From Primulina eburnea (lineage: Eukaryota; Streptophyta; Magnoliopsida; Lamiales; Gesneriaceae): a stretch of 64,000 nt of DNA. Of the stretch, positions 1 through 11,736 are shown piece by piece (position 1 is the first letter of the stretch; every line of letters starts with the position of its first letter). The position numbers were made by a program, and so were the translations under genes. The notes below the pieces were generated by a model that was not told the origin of the DNA, did not search any database, and worked only from the letters and a program-made list of their open reading frames with translations. Location: positions 36,001 to 100,000 of the forward strand of contig NW_027331248.1 of the NCBI RefSeq assembly GCF_022965805.1. Reading direction: 5' to 3'.

Positions 1-1333
1 ATAACTGAAATGAGAATAAATCTCAGCAAGTGGAACTCTTACATAGCAATGATACATAGTATACTCTGTAAAACATGGCTTTTAAATCATAAATACCATC
101 GACTCTGAAACATGAATATTGTAGCAATAACTGTAGCAATAGCATAGCAATAGATAGCAATACGATGGTATTCTCTTTTCTATGGTTGGATTGATATCAA
201 TAGTATCTGTAACTGTGGTTGCCAATATCCCATCGATATAAATCGATAACTGTGAGGGGATAAAAGCCTATGGTCGATGATCATCTAATTGCATGCAATG
301 CCATGGCTATGATAAATCAATCCAATAAAACATTTGAATTCTCAATAGCATTTAAGGCCGTCGTTTCGCAATCTCATAATATTTCTTGTATTCCCTTTAT
401 AACAATGGTGAGACATACAATGCCTCCAATAGATAATCAATGAAATGAATACATAGCAATGGATTAATGGAAGGGAATAACACTTTGAAACCTTTAAAAC
501 ACAATACATATAATATCATGTGAGCAAAAAGGATGAAATTCCACTTACTACCAATAGAACACCTCAAATAAGCTCTTGGTACACCACCTACAACAATAAT
601 CCATAAATAACACAAATATCAACTCTAGATCCACAAGTACAAGCCAAATAATCCATTAAACAACTCAAACATCAAATCCAAAATAACCCTTAACTCAAAA
701 CCTCGTTAGAATCGCACCAAAAACTTACCTAAGCTTCCTTATACCATGGAGAACGTTGATCTCAAGTCGGAAATCCAAACAAAGCCAAGAATCAAAGATA
801 GGAAGCAAAAGAAATGGATGAAAACCCTTGGTATTTGAGAGAAAATCTCGAAAAGTAGATAGGATAAGGTATGGAATGAAGTCAACTCAATCAAAAAGGT
901 ACTAAATAACTCGCCCATACTTACACCGCGGGTGCGCCAACACAAGCACCGCGGGTGCGCCATGCTCACGGCATACCAAAATAATTCTCATGCACGATCA
1001 CCGCGGGTGCGGTGCTACAATTACCGCGGGTGCGGTCCTTGCACTGCCGCGGGTGCGGTCATGCCACGGCCCTCAAAATGCAAAATGATGAATAGTACAC
1101 CGCGGGGGCACTCATCTAAGAGCGCGGGTGCACTCTACTCATGGCAATGAACAGTACAAACTCAACTAAAATCGATCCGAAACGCTGAAACGAACAATCA
1201 ACACCAACTAATACCTCAAATAAATAATAACCAATAATACTATAGCCCAAAACACAACTATAAACGACTAATCATAAACCCAATTAACACAATAAAGCTT
1301 AAACCGTACCGTACACCGGGCTCGGCTATTACA
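1..1333 (-). mobile_element. A-family Ty3/gypsy LTR (A0), left end outside window
   Basis: This sequence matches the A1 LTRs at 16283-17849 and 22443-24047 almost along its length, including the terminal GGGCTCGGCTATTACA. Read on the minus strand it starts TGTAATAGCC, the U3 start of the family. The first roughly 270 bp of the family LTR lie outside the window, so it could be a solo LTR or the 5' LTR of an element extending left. It is inserted in the reverse transcriptase region of B1. The adjacent tataa (1334-1338) would be the target duplication, but its partner is not visible. Confidence 0.88.
924..1134. repeat. GC-rich palindrome array in the A0 LTR
   Basis: About seven irregularly spaced copies of a motif close to ACCGCGGGTGCGGT, each centred on CCGCGG or a one-base variant. 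In LTR sense the array lies in U3, upstream of the presumed TATA region. Spacers between copies are unrelated, so this is not a simple satellite. Confidence 0.85.
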
Positions 1334-3584
1334 TATAATTTCTCAGTCCTTAAAATTCGCAACACAATTCTTAAATGCTCAGCATGCTCACTCATATTCT
1401 TCGAATAAATCAAAATATTATCGATGGAAATAATCACAAAATCATCGAGATATTTCTGGAATATACAGTTCATCAAACCCATAAATACAGCTGGAGCATT
1501 CGTCAGACCAAATGGCATGACAATAAATTCATAATGTCCATACCTGGTTCTGAATGCTGTCTTTGAGATATCAGAATCTCTGACTCTCAGCTGATGGTAT
1601 CCCGATCTCAAATCAATCTTGGAATATACTGAAGAACCCTGCAACTGATCGAACAAATCATCAATACGAGGCAAAGGATATTTATTCTTTATCATTGCGT
1701 TGTTTAGTTGCCGATAGTCGATGCAGAGTCTCATTGAACCATCTTTCTTTCTTACGAACAGTACTGGAGTACCCCAAGGAGAAACACTCGGTCTGATGTA
1801 CCCCTTGGCCTGTAAGTCTTCCAGTTGATCTTTTAATTCTTTCAATTCAACTGGTGCCATTCTGTACGGAGCTCTAGAGATCGGCACTGTACCTGGCATC
1901 AATTCAATGCTTAAGTCTATCTCTCGGACTGGAGGTAATCCCGGGATCTCATCTGGGAAGACGTCAGTAAACTCACGTACCACTGGCAAATCAGCCAATT
2001 CTGGACTCGACTTCAGTAAATCTACTGAATATACAAGGAACCCCTCTGCTCCTTTCTGTAACAATCGAGTCATAGTTAATATGGATATTAAGGGAATTCT
2101 TGATCTAGAACCCTTACCGTAGAATTTCCACTCTTCAGCCATATCTGGTCTGAATCTCACTATCTTGTGGAAACAATCAACTGTCGCTCTGTACTTGGTC
2201 AGCATATCAATACCGATAATACAATCAAAATCGGACAACCCAAGTACGATGCAATCTAATTCAATCTCATGCCCGTCATACTGTAGTACACAATGCTTAA
2301 CAGAGTTTACAGATATCAAACATATCCCTAAAGGCGAAGAGACAGACACTACAGTAGCTAAAGACTTTACAGGCAATGCATGACTTAATGCAAACCGTTC
2401 AGAAATAAACGTATGTGAAGCACCGGTATCAATTAATACATAAGCAGGGTAACCACATAAAGAATAGTTACCTGCCACAACGTCATCTGGTGCTTCCTGG
2501 GCCTGCTCGTCTGTCAAAGCAAATACCCTGGCCTGCTGTCTAGGAGGCTGGCTAACGGTCTGGCTACCTCCTGGCCTCTGCTGTGACTGAGCTGGCGCTG
2601 GCGCTGGCTGGAATGTGTGAATAGTAGCTGATCGTCTCTCAGTCTGTGCTGCTGATCCCGATGACTCGGCTCCTTGAGATCTTTGAGAACCTTGCTGTGG
2701 ACACACTTTAACAAAGTGTCCCGGTTGTTTACAAATGTTGCAACTACCAGTCACTCCCTGGCATTGCTCGGTTGCATGTCTGCCTCCGCAAGTCTTGCAG
2801 TAAACTCCAGTGTAACTCTGGCTCTGTCTGGAACCACCGGAGCTGGAAGAACTACTGCCAGATTTCTTGAATTGCTTTCCTCTGGCTTTCAAAAATTCCT
2901 TCTTCCCTCCACTGCTGCTGCCACTCTCAAATCTGGGAGGTGGTTGCTGTGGTCTCGGTGCTGGAGGCACAAATGAAGCCCCTTTCTGTCTCATCAGACC
3001 GGCTTCCGCTCCCTTAGCTCTTTTCAGGGCGTCAGTAAAATTATTCGGTCGTCCTGTGTTCACCAATGTGAAAATATCGGGGTTCAGGCCATTGATGAAC
3101 TGGTTAGCAGTAGCTTCCTCGATGTCAGCCACATGTGGAGCAAATTTCAGCAAGGTGGAGAACTTGGACACCTACTCTTCTATGTTCATCTGTCCTTGCT
3201 TTAAATTGGCAAATTCCGCCCCTTGTCTTTTCGATACGACACTGGAAAGAATCGTTGATAAAATTCAGTTCTAAATATATTCCAGGTAATAGTCGTACCT
3301 CTGTGCTCCATGGCTCTCTTTCTCGTAATCCACCAGTCCTTTGCAACATCGTTTAACTGGTGTCCAATCAATTTCACTCTCCTCTCATCTGTATACTCCA
3401 AGGATTCGAACAACATCTCTATATCTTCAAGCCAACTCTCGCATTCCACAGCGTTCTCTGTTCCTTTCAAGGTTGGCGGTTGAAATGATTGAAATCGTTT
3501 CAGTAATGTTTCCATTGGAGTCGGGGTCACATCCATTGGAGGATTTGATGTACTTCCCTATTCTGGTACTCGTCTCGGAGGCAT
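1334..3584 (-). pseudogene. B1 gypsy gag-protease-RT pseudogene, truncated
   Basis: Minus-strand remains of a chromovirus polyprotein. From the start near 3584 (MPPRR) it shows the retrotransposon gag domain, a CCHC knuckle ([14 protein letters not shown]), the aspartic protease motif [11 protein letters not shown] and the N-terminal half of reverse transcriptase ([21 protein letters not shown]). Breaks seen: an in-frame TAG about nine codons after the start (3558-3560), a one-base deletion near 3222, and a second TAG near 3172. The RT catalytic motif, normally FIDD in this family, reads SIDN, so one catalytic aspartate is lost. The reading is cut at 1333 by the A0 LTR; RNase H, integrase and chromodomain are missing. 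Only the stretch 3171 to 1334 is a long open frame. It is not expected to make an active enzyme. Confidence 0.92.
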
Positions 3585-3826
3585 ATCAGATAATCAAATA
3601 GATTAGTAACAAATACCATAATTCTGTTTCAATCCTCCTCTGATCATCTTACTGCTGATCTAGAATCGGTGTTGATCCAATCTTAATAAAACATATTACT
3701 ATATCAATCAGATAAGCAAGTAACACGTATTAAAGCAGTAAGACATGCTAGAATTCAAAAGCAGGAAAGAAAAACTCAATCTACCCCGCTCACTAGCCTC
3801 TTCTATCTCAATCTAAAGGATCTATT
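3585..3826 (-). other. B1 leader between PBS and gag
   Basis: Short untranslated leader of B1, similar to the leaders at 40920-41189 and 33932-34186 in B2 and D. It holds the CTACCCCGCTCACTAGC-type segment seen in all three. I see no gene in it. Confidence 0.7.
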
Positions 3827-3838
3827 GCTCTGATACCA
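3827..3838 (-). other. B1 primer-binding site (initiator tRNA-Met type)
   Basis: The plus strand reads GCTCTGATACCA, which is TGGTATCAGAGC on the element strand, complementary to the 3' end of plant initiator tRNA-Met. It lies five bases inside the 5' LTR end at 3844. Confidence 0.9.
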
Positions 3839-3843
3839 CCTGT

Positions 3844-5180
3844 TGTGGAGACCCGGACGCTAATCATCTTTTTAATCGTTATTAGGACGAATTTAATCAA
3901 TTATAATAAACAGGGTCTAATTTTTTTTTAAAAAAAATTGCGGAAGGTAATGCAATCAAACTCCTATACATATCAGTATAAAAGTATAAATCTGATACAA
4001 TATACAATCATACACATCTCACGTTCAACAACTAACTATCAAGTGTTTAAACCCTATCTCTAGTCCAAGTCCGTAGTCTCCACTCTATTCGATCTTTCTT
4101 CACCTCTGTGACCCTGAACTTGTCCCACCTGTTGCCATGCACACATACAGACAAGACAACAGCCCGATAACTCCGGTGAGATTTAAATATCCCAGTATAA
4201 ACAATGTATCAATGCAATTATATAAAACATATATAAAAGCATAAATAATCATAAAAAGATGCATCCAATCTGACTACATGAATCGATACAAATCTGTACC
4301 TAAATCTAGGACTCGTTTCTAATCTAGGGATCCCGATCTAATATAGACTTTGGTATGCTGTATCGAATGTCTACAATAGACGTCGATCTACATCTAAGCT
4401 CATTGATACACCGTAAGTCTAGATTCTCAGCGGTTCTGACAAAGACTCGGCGGGTCTGCCCTAGCTAGGCTGATCTGCCCTAGACTCAAACTCTGGCTCT
4501 GCTATAATTCAATAGACTAAAAATATCAATCTGATAATCTGCAAATATCAATGCAATAAAATAAAGTATGTGATTTTGGGAAACTCAAGTCAAACCTAAC
4601 TCGAGTTGTGCAATCCCGAATCAACATTTATTTATACCTTTCTTGCTGTCGATCTGATACAATCAAAGTCTTGATTCAAAATCTGTCACTGTTCAATCTG
4701 TCAATGACAATACCAATATACTGTATCAATATTCTAATCAAATCACGATATCTCTGTTTTATTAAATTCTGACGGTACAACCGTATAATTCTGCTATACC
4801 GGTGATACCATACCAGTATGTACTAATTCTAAAAATTGATAATCAACCACAGTGCAAATCTGACATCACATCTCAGTCAATTTAACTCTGAAATTTATAA
4901 CAATTCCATACTCAATCTGTTTCTTAATCTGACTTTGATTCTATGATGTCTACTATGTCAATAACGCCATATATGAATCGTATCTAATTCTGGACATAGA
5001 ATAATTTCAAATCTTAACAAAACGTAACAAAACTTACGTCCTGTAGTAGCTGTCGTTGCTAGGAACACGGTGTCGTACTCGGATTCAAAATCTAACGGAC
5101 GGATCGCAATATAAAGGCGTAAGGATTTTCAACAATTCTCTCGTCCCTTTTCTTATTTTTCTGAATTCTGAAGGTACAAT

Positions 5181-5210
<30 letters not shown>
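3844..5210 (-). mobile_element. B1 5' LTR, part 1 (split by C1)
   Basis: Minus-strand gypsy LTR whose sense 3' end (GGTCTCCACA) abuts the primer-binding site. It is homologous to the B2 LTR (27769-29900) and B3 LTR (47366-49490), including the shared block around GTTGCCATGCACACATACAGAC. It runs into a TA microsatellite (5183-5210), where copia element C1 is inserted. The LTR resumes at 15138. Confidence 0.85.
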
Positions 5211-5215
<5 letters not shown>

Positions 5216-7290
5216 GCGGACCGGTTACGGAGGCCGGAAACGTAACGGAAGCGAAAAATTAAAATTTTTATCAAGAATTTTCGGCCCCCTCAAATGTTTT
5301 GTGTAATATTTGCAAAAAACTAAAACCATGCATAGGATGTTTGTAGAAATTTACCTATCAACTCCTTAGAGTTGATGAAATGGCTCCAACTAAAGTATGA
5401 ATACTTTAGCTCTTCTTTGGTAGACAAATCTACAAGCTCCTTCTTATTCCCCTTCAAGAATAAGGCCCACCACTTAGCTATGTAAATCCCCTCAAGTTTT
5501 GCACTAGAAAAACTCAAAGATTTTTCAAAGAGAATGATTTTTGCTCCAAGAAAATGAAGAACAAAAAGGAAGAAAAATGTGAGAGAAATCCCCTCAAGTT
5601 TTCAGCCAAAGTGAGGTGAGTGGGAGTGGGAAGATTAGCCTTGGGTGTTACAAAAGTTGTTCCCCAAAAGTTGCATGCCTTATGAATATTTTAATAAAAA
5701 TAATCAAGGCTCTTCACCTCCCAAGCATGCAATCCCTACATGTCTCACTTATATATTATATGGTTTTTAACACATCAAAAACCATAGACTAAATTTTATT
5801 ATCTCAAACACATTTGAGATAAATTAAATATTACTTGATTTTACTCAAGTCCCACTAGTTAAATAATTATTTAAATTGAGCTCTACAAGACTCAATATTA
5901 TTTAATTAATTCAACACTTGAATTAATTTAATTATTTAGACTCTACTAGGTCTACTAGTGTTTAATTAATTCAACACTTGAATTAATTTAATTTAGTCCA
6001 CAACAATGTTTATGAAAATCACAATTTTCAACTACATTATTTACTTGGCCAAATTTTAATCTTAGGAACACTTCCATAAATTAAAATTTATATTTCTCTC
6101 ATAGAAGTCATACTTCTATTTTTCTTTACGCTTATAAACACATTTATAAGCCGTTCAACACCTTGAACTATTTTTTTACTTCTCTTCGGGATTTACAAAG
6201 CAAGTACTTGTGTGGCCCTCAATGGTTCATTGATACAACTAGCCGTGGGTTCACATCTCCATGTGATTCGGACTAAACATGTCCTTATTCGAGCATACCC
6301 CAATTGCTCCATTCTCACTTATCAACTCCTTGATAGTAAGAACGTCAGAACTCAAGTCTGATAGCACCCAACCAATCACGTTAAACGCCTAGCAGCATCG
6401 CTTACGTGATTCCCTAGGTATCACATGATAGTGCCTGCAAGAACCATTCAATTATGGTTAGCGTACAGTACGGTCCCTTCAACTCATATATCGCGACCGA
6501 CTCGACAACTATTGGTCTATCGAGAGTTGTCAATGAATCGATACTATGTGTCATGTTGTGGTTGCATCGATGGTGTAATCTATGAAACCCCTTTCATAAT
6601 TACCACCATACTCTGATCAGAGATTTCAACCCACATATACATGAAAAACACATAGGATATCCATACCCGTAGGTAAGCGGTGAATCCCCGGCTACAATGC
6701 ATCGACTCCTATATGTTTCGCCGTAACACCCAACCTTGCCACCTGATGACCCCATAAGAGTCGGTAAACAAGTCAAAGTGAAACGCTAGCATATAGAGTC
6801 TCAATGTTGTCCCGGGTCATAAGGACTAATGGTGTACAACCATAAACTAGGACTTTTCCACTCGATAAGTGAGAACCACTTGGAAAGTCCTTTATAGAGG
6901 GTTGTTCAGTGCACTCTACTAGGAGCACCTATCTGCATGCTCGGACATCACAATGTCCCCTACCAATGAAACATGGTACTCACATCGCAGATACTAGTCT
7001 CTAACTCGAGCGGCCTTTATCCTTCTTAGTGGCGGCTGAATCGACTAGGAACGGTTTAGAATATACAGTATTCCAAATATGAGTTTCATGATACTCATCA
7101 TATGAGCATCTCATATTCTTTCTACTATTTGTATATTCAAGGACTTTATCTATCCAACAAGCATGGGTATAAAGATAAAGATGCGCCAAATTAATAAATT
7201 GAAATATTATTAAAATAAAGATCGTTTATACAAAGAGTTTCATTGTGAACAGTCGGCCAACACTTGGCTCGACGTGCACCTACTCTAACA
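5211..7290 (-). repeat. C1 3' LTR
   Basis: On the plus strand it runs from TGAAAGCGGACC to CTACTCTAACA; in sense it starts TGTTAGAGTAGG and ends GTCCGCTTTCA. It carries a single copy of the module that is tandemly duplicated in C2, C3, C4 and C5. Short ORFs inside it (for example 6425-6616) recur only because the LTR recurs and are not convincing genes. Confidence 0.94.
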
Positions 7291-7304
7291 ATCTCCCACT
7301 TGCA
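7291..7304 (-). other. C1 polypurine tract
   Basis: Directly inside the 3' LTR the element strand reads GCAAGTGGGAGAT, a purine-rich tract of the kind that primes plus-strand synthesis. The same tract sits at 58267-58279 in C4. Confidence 0.75.
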
Positions 7305-10300
7305 CTAGAGCCAACTACCTATATGCTTTAGACCCATTGATTTGCGATGCTTCTCGAACGATGGTCCTGGTAAAGGCTTAGTTAGTGGATCAGCAACATT
7401 ATCTGCGGAGCCGACTTTGTCAATCACGACATCTCCTCTTTCCACGATCTCTCTGAGGATGTGGTACTTTCTCAATACGTGTTTGGACTTCTGATGAGAC
7501 CTTGGCTCCTTCGCCTGAGCTATGGCTCCCGTGTTGTCGCACATCACCGGGATAGGAGCAACTCCATTTGGAATGACGCCCAACTCTTGGACGAAATTCC
7601 TAATCCAAACAGCCTCCTTTGCTGCAGCTGATGCAGCAATGTATTCTGCCTCAGTGGTGGAATCCGCAGTACTGTCTTGCTTGGAACTCTTCCAAGAGAC
7701 AGCACCACCATTGAGCATGAATATGAATCCGGAGGTTGACTTCGAGTCATCAACATCGCTTTGGAAGCTAGAGTCGGTATAGCCTTCCAATTTTAGTTCT
7801 CCACCCCCATAGACCAAAAACAACTTATTGGTCCTTCTCAAATACTTGAGGATGTCTTTCACAGCTTTCCAGTGTGGAAGACCAGGGTTGGATTGATATC
7901 TACTCACTACACTTAGTGCAAATGCCACGTCAGGACGTGTAGATATCATCCCATACATGATACTACCAATAGCCGAAGCATACGGAATTCGTGTCATCGC
8001 CGCTATCTCTGCATCAGTCTTGGGAGACATAGACTTGGATAGGGACACGCCATGACACATTGGTAGATGTCCTCTCTTGGACTCATCCATCGAGAACCGC
8101 TTCACGATGGTATCAATGTATGTGGACTGGGTGAGACCAAGCAATCTTCTTGATCTATCTCTATAGATCTGTATTCCCAATACAAAAGATGCTTCACCCA
8201 AGTCCTGCATTGAGAACTTACTTGCTAACCGTATCTTAGTTGATTGCAACATTCCTACATCATTTCCAATGAGTAGAATGTCATCAACATAAAGAACTAG
8301 GAATGTCACAGCACTCCCACTGACCTTCTTATACACACAGGGTTCCTCAGGATTCTTAGTAAAACCAAACTCTTTGATTGTACTATCGAATCTGAGGTTC
8401 CAGCTCCTCGATGCCTGCTTAAGACCATAAATAGATCTTTGAAGTTTGCATACCATATGCTCACTTCCGATGGATGTGAACCCTTCAGGTTGAGACATGT
8501 AAATTTCTTCCTTAATATCCCCATTAAGGAAGGCTGTCTTCACATCCATCTGCCATATCTTATAGTCATACCATGCAACTATGGCTAGCAATATCCTAAT
8601 GGACTTGAACATCGCAACTGGAGAAAAGGTTTCCTCATAGTCAACACCTTGTCTTTGAGTATACCCTTTTGCTACCAATCGCGCCTTGAAGGTCAATACC
8701 TTCCCATCCGCCCCAAGTTTCCTCTTGTAAATCCATTTACATCCTATGGGAACAGTTCCCTCAGGTGGATCCACAAGATTCCACACTTGGTTCGAATGCA
8801 TGGAATTCATCTCAGATTCCATTGCTTCAAGCCACTTGGATGAATCAGCATCCGATAACGCTTCTTTGAAGGTCCTTGGATCACATCCAAGATTAGGCTC
8901 ATCATGGCCCTCTTCAAGAAGTAGACCATACCTCACAGGTGGTCTCGAGACTCTCTCGGTTCTTCTAGGAGCTTGTATCTCCTCACTTAGCTCATTGGGT
9001 GTGGGTTCTACAACTGTGGGTGCCTCTCGAACCTCTTCGAGTTCTATCATCTCGCCTTTTCTATCTAATAGAAATTCCTTTTCCAAAAAGGTTGCGTTCC
9101 TAGAAACAAACACCTTTGTTTCTTGGGGATGATAGAAATAATATCCAATGGAATTTCTTGGATATCCCACAAAGTAGCATAAAATGGATCGACTATCCAA
9201 TTTATCTCCCACTGTCTGCTTCACATAAGCAGGACACCCCCATATTCTAAGATAAGAATACTTGGGAGGCTTACCCATCCATATCTCATATGGAGTCTTG
9301 TCAACTGCCTTTGTATGGACATTGTTCAACAACAGTGCCGCTGTTTCAAGCGCATATCCCCAAAAGGATGGCGGCAACTCCGTGAACCCCATCATAGACC
9401 GAACCATGTCCATCAAAGTCCGGTTACGACGCTCCGAAACACCATTTAACTGTGGTGTAGCGGGCGGAGTCCACTGCGAGAGAATCCCATTCTCTCTAAG
9501 ATACTCTTGGAACTCGGCACTCAAGTACTCACCACCTCGATCCGATCGAAGTGTCTTGATGCTTCGTCCCAATTGCTTCTCTACTTCACTTCTGAATTCT
9601 TTGAACCTTTCAAAGGCTTCAGACTTGTATTTCATCAAATACACATACCCATACCTCGAATGGTCATCGGTAAAGGTGATGAAGTAGGCATGTCCATGCT
9701 TAGTGGTGATGCTAAGCGGACCGCACACATCGGTATGGATCAAATCCAATAACCCTTTGGCTCGCTCCGCATGGCCCTTAAAGGGAATTTTGGTCATCTT
9801 TCCTTTTAGACAGGATTCACAAGTCGTGAGAGCATTAATATCGGACATATCAAACATGCCAACTCCCACTAACTTGTTCATCCTTCTTAGGGATATATGA
9901 CCTAATCGAGCATGCCATAATTGTGCCGAATTAAGAGTATCTTGTTTGCGCTTATTTGTTGTTGTTATCGTTTGGACATTGTTAAGTGGAATATCTTTTA
10001 ATTTTAAGGTGTAGAGATTGTTTTCAAGTTCACCGGTACCAACTAAACATTCATTCTTGTAAATATTGCAAACACCTTTGCCAAATAAACAAGAATATCC
10101 ATCAATATCAAGCATAGGAATGGAAATAATGTTTTTAATCAAGTCTGGTACGAACAAAACATCTCTTAATACAAACTTAAAATCATTGTTCAAAATTAAA
10201 CAAATATCTCCTACGGCTTTGGCAGCAACTCTTGCTCCATTGCCCATCCTTAAGAAGGTCTCACCCTCTCGGAGCCTCCTACTTCTTCCCATCGCCTGCA

Positions 10301-11237
10301 AGTCATTACAGAGATGTGAGCCACAGCCGGTATCCAATACCCAAGAAGTAGAGTTAATCGAGATATTTACTTCAATAAAGAACATACCTTTGCCAGAACC
10401 CTTCTGCGCAAGATATTCCCTGCAGTTACGCCTCCAATGTCCAGGCTTCTTGCAGTGGTGACAGATGTCAACAGTCTTTTCAGCCTTCACTGGCGCGGCT
10501 GCCACAACGGGACTCGGACTCTGCCTCTTCAAGGGCACGCTCTTCTTGGTACGCTGGAAAGAACGCTTCTTTCCCTTCCCAGGTGGACCGGTCTTCGTGC
10601 CAGATGAAGAGCCCACATAAAGAACCTGCTTCTCCTTTTTGATGGTGGACTCAAAAGTCACAAGCATGTTCACCAACTCTTCAAGGCTGGGCTCGAGCTT
10701 GTTCATATTGAAGTTCACAACGAAAGGATCGAAAGAGCTAGGCAGCGATAGCAGCAACACATCAGTGGTCAACTCCGAAGGCAACACCAAATCCATGCCT
10801 ACGAGCTTGTCCACGAGCCCAATCAACTTTAGGCCATGCTCATGGACCGAAGTCCCATCTCGCATGCGTAAAGTGATGAGCTCCTTTACTGTGGCATGCC
10901 TCAAAGGCCGAGTCTGCTCTCCGAAGAGCTCCTTGAGGTGCATATGAATGTCAGCAGCATTCTTTGCATCCTCGAATCGCCTTTGCAGCTCATCGTTCAT
11001 TGAAGCCTGCATATAACACTTCGCCTTCAAGTCATGGTCACACCATTCCTTGTAGGTCTGCAATTCCTCAGGAGTGCAGCCTATAGGAGCCTCAGCAGGG
11101 GGCGCCTCAGTCAGTGTATACGCGATCTTCTCCGAGTTTAGGACAATCTTTAAATTTCTTAGCCAAGTGATATAGTTTGGTCCGGTTAGAATGTGTTTTT
11201 CGAGAATGACGGAAAACGGGTTGCGAATTGATGACAT
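7305..11237 (-). CDS. Ty1/copia gag-pol polyprotein (C1), intact
   Basis: A single 1310-residue ORF with copia domain order. Residues 1-230 are a UBN2-type gag. The CCHC knuckle CHHCKKPGHWRRNC is near 256-270. The protease motif WVLDTGCGSHLC is near 300. The integrase has its HHCC zinc site (HARLGH then CESC) from about 440 and the catalytic region with FTDDHSRY, LRSDRGGEYLS near 561 and NGVSERRNRTLMDM. Reverse transcriptase (QMDVKTAFLNG) has its catalytic LYVDDILL near 977. RNase H has GYTDSSF, TTEAEYIAAS and CDNTGAI from about 1150. Integrase before RT is diagnostic of copia. The stop lies next to the polypurine tract, as usual. The start is the first ATG after the long leader and matches the start of C4 gag (MSSMRN). 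I do not assign a lineage within copia with confidence. Confidence 0.96.
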   Translation of the reverse strand: MSSIRNPFSVILEKHILTGPNYITWLRNLKIVLNSEKIAYTLTEAPPAEAPIGCTPEELQTYKEWCDHDLKAKCYMQASMNDELQRRFEDAKNAADIHMHLKELFGEQTRPLRHATVKELITLRMRDGTSVHEHGLKLIGLVDKLVGMDLVLPSELTTDVLLLSLPSSFDPFVVNFNMNKLEPSLEELVNMLVTFESTIKKEKQVLYVGSSSGTKTGPPGKGKKRSFQRTKKSVPLKRQSPSPVVAAAPVKAEKTVDICHHCKKPGHWRRNCREYLAQKGSGKGMFFIEVNISINSTSWVLDTGCGSHLCNDLQAMGRSRRLREGETFLRMGNGARVAAKAVGDICLILNNDFKFVLRDVLFVPDLIKNIISIPMLDIDGYSCLFGKGVCNIYKNECLVGTGELENNLYTLKLKDIPLNNVQTITTTNKRKQDTLNSAQLWHARLGHISLRRMNKLVGVGMFDMSDINALTTCESCLKGKMTKIPFKGHAERAKGLLDLIHTDVCGPLSITTKHGHAYFITFTDDHSRYGYVYLMKYKSEAFERFKEFRSEVEKQLGRSIKTLRSDRGGEYLSAEFQEYLRENGILSQWTPPATPQLNGVSERRNRTLMDMVRSMMGFTELPPSFWGYALETAALLLNNVHTKAVDKTPYEIWMGKPPKYSYLRIWGCPAYVKQTVGDKLDSRSILCYFVGYPRNSIGYYFYHPQETKVFVSRNATFLEKEFLLDRKGEMIELEEVREAPTVVEPTPNELSEEIQAPRRTERVSRPPVRYGLLLEEGHDEPNLGCDPRTFKEALSDADSSKWLEAMESEMNSMHSNQVWNLVDPPEGTVPIGCKWIYKRKLGADGKVLTFKARLVAKGYTQRQGVDYEETFSPVAMFKSIRILLAIVAWYDYKIWQMDVKTAFLNGDIKEEIYMSQPEGFTSIGSEHMVCKLQRSIYGLKQASRSWNLRFDSTIKEFGFTKNPEEPCVYKKVSGSAVTFLVLYVDDILLIGNDVGMLQSTKIRLASKFSMQDLGEASFVLGIQIYRDRSRRLLGLTQSTYIDTIVKRFSMDESKRGHLPMCHGVSLSKSMSPKTDAEIAAMTRIPYASAIGSIMYGMISTRPDVAFALSVVSRYQSNPGLPHWKAVKDILKYLRRTNKLFLVYGGGELKLEGYTDSSFQSDVDDSKSTSGFIFMLNGGAVSWKSSKQDSTADSTTEAEYIAASAAAKEAVWIRNFVQELGVIPNGVAPIPVMCDNTGAIAQAKEPRSHQKSKHVLRKYHILREIVERGDVVIDKVGSADNVADPLTKPLPGPSFEKHRKSMGLKHIGSWL

Positions 11238-11419
11238 GTCAAAGATTGTACTGAAAAGTAAAACAGATAAATGTTAATGACTATTTTAAAATATTTAATA
11301 AGATATAAAGTTTGGACTTTTACTTTATAAATAATCGCTCCCACTGTTTTGACATTTTCACTACCCTCTAGTGAAAACGGGAAACACTTTCCTCAGAAGG
11401 TACGTAAGGTCCAATTAGC

Positions 11420-11736
11420 GAATTGTGATCCCGAATAATATCGGCCATCACAATTCCTAAAAGGTAGTTTCCAATTGCATCGCCATGCAACCCTCTACGT
11501 AATACTTTTGTCTCACGTTTGATTAGGACCCAATAATATGACGTCGTTCATCTTTACGTGTCAAGCCTAACCCATCGATATTGAACCTTAATGGACGGTC
11601 GCCATGAGTTCCCTCAATAATATGAGCCGAAATCATGGGAGTTCCACGTAGTTCACATCGCAATGTCAATGGATGTCACAGCTTTCCGGCACTCAAGGCT
11701 CCCCCAATAATATGAGCCGAGCCCCGAGTACGGGTA
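11420..11736 (-). repeat. Four hairpins with shared ATATTATT-like loop (C1 leader)
   Basis: The clearest hairpin, 11420-11456, pairs GAATTGTGAT with ATCACAATTC and then CCG with CGG around the A/T loop. 11602-11638 pairs CCATGA with TCATGG outside and CTCA with TGAG inside. 11514-11560 pairs CACGT with ACGTG at its base. About 11689-11736 carries the same loop in a GC-rich stem. All four centres read AATAATAT on the plus strand and are spaced about 80-100 bp. Confidence 0.75.

Noticed and set aside
6425..6616. Small ORFs repeated at 6425, 14272, 26005, 51690, 58888 and similar sites, looking like a conserved short protein
   Set aside because: They recur only because they lie in copies of the same copia LTR. 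They occur in either orientation relative to the element, and their ends shift between copies. No start context or domain supports translation.
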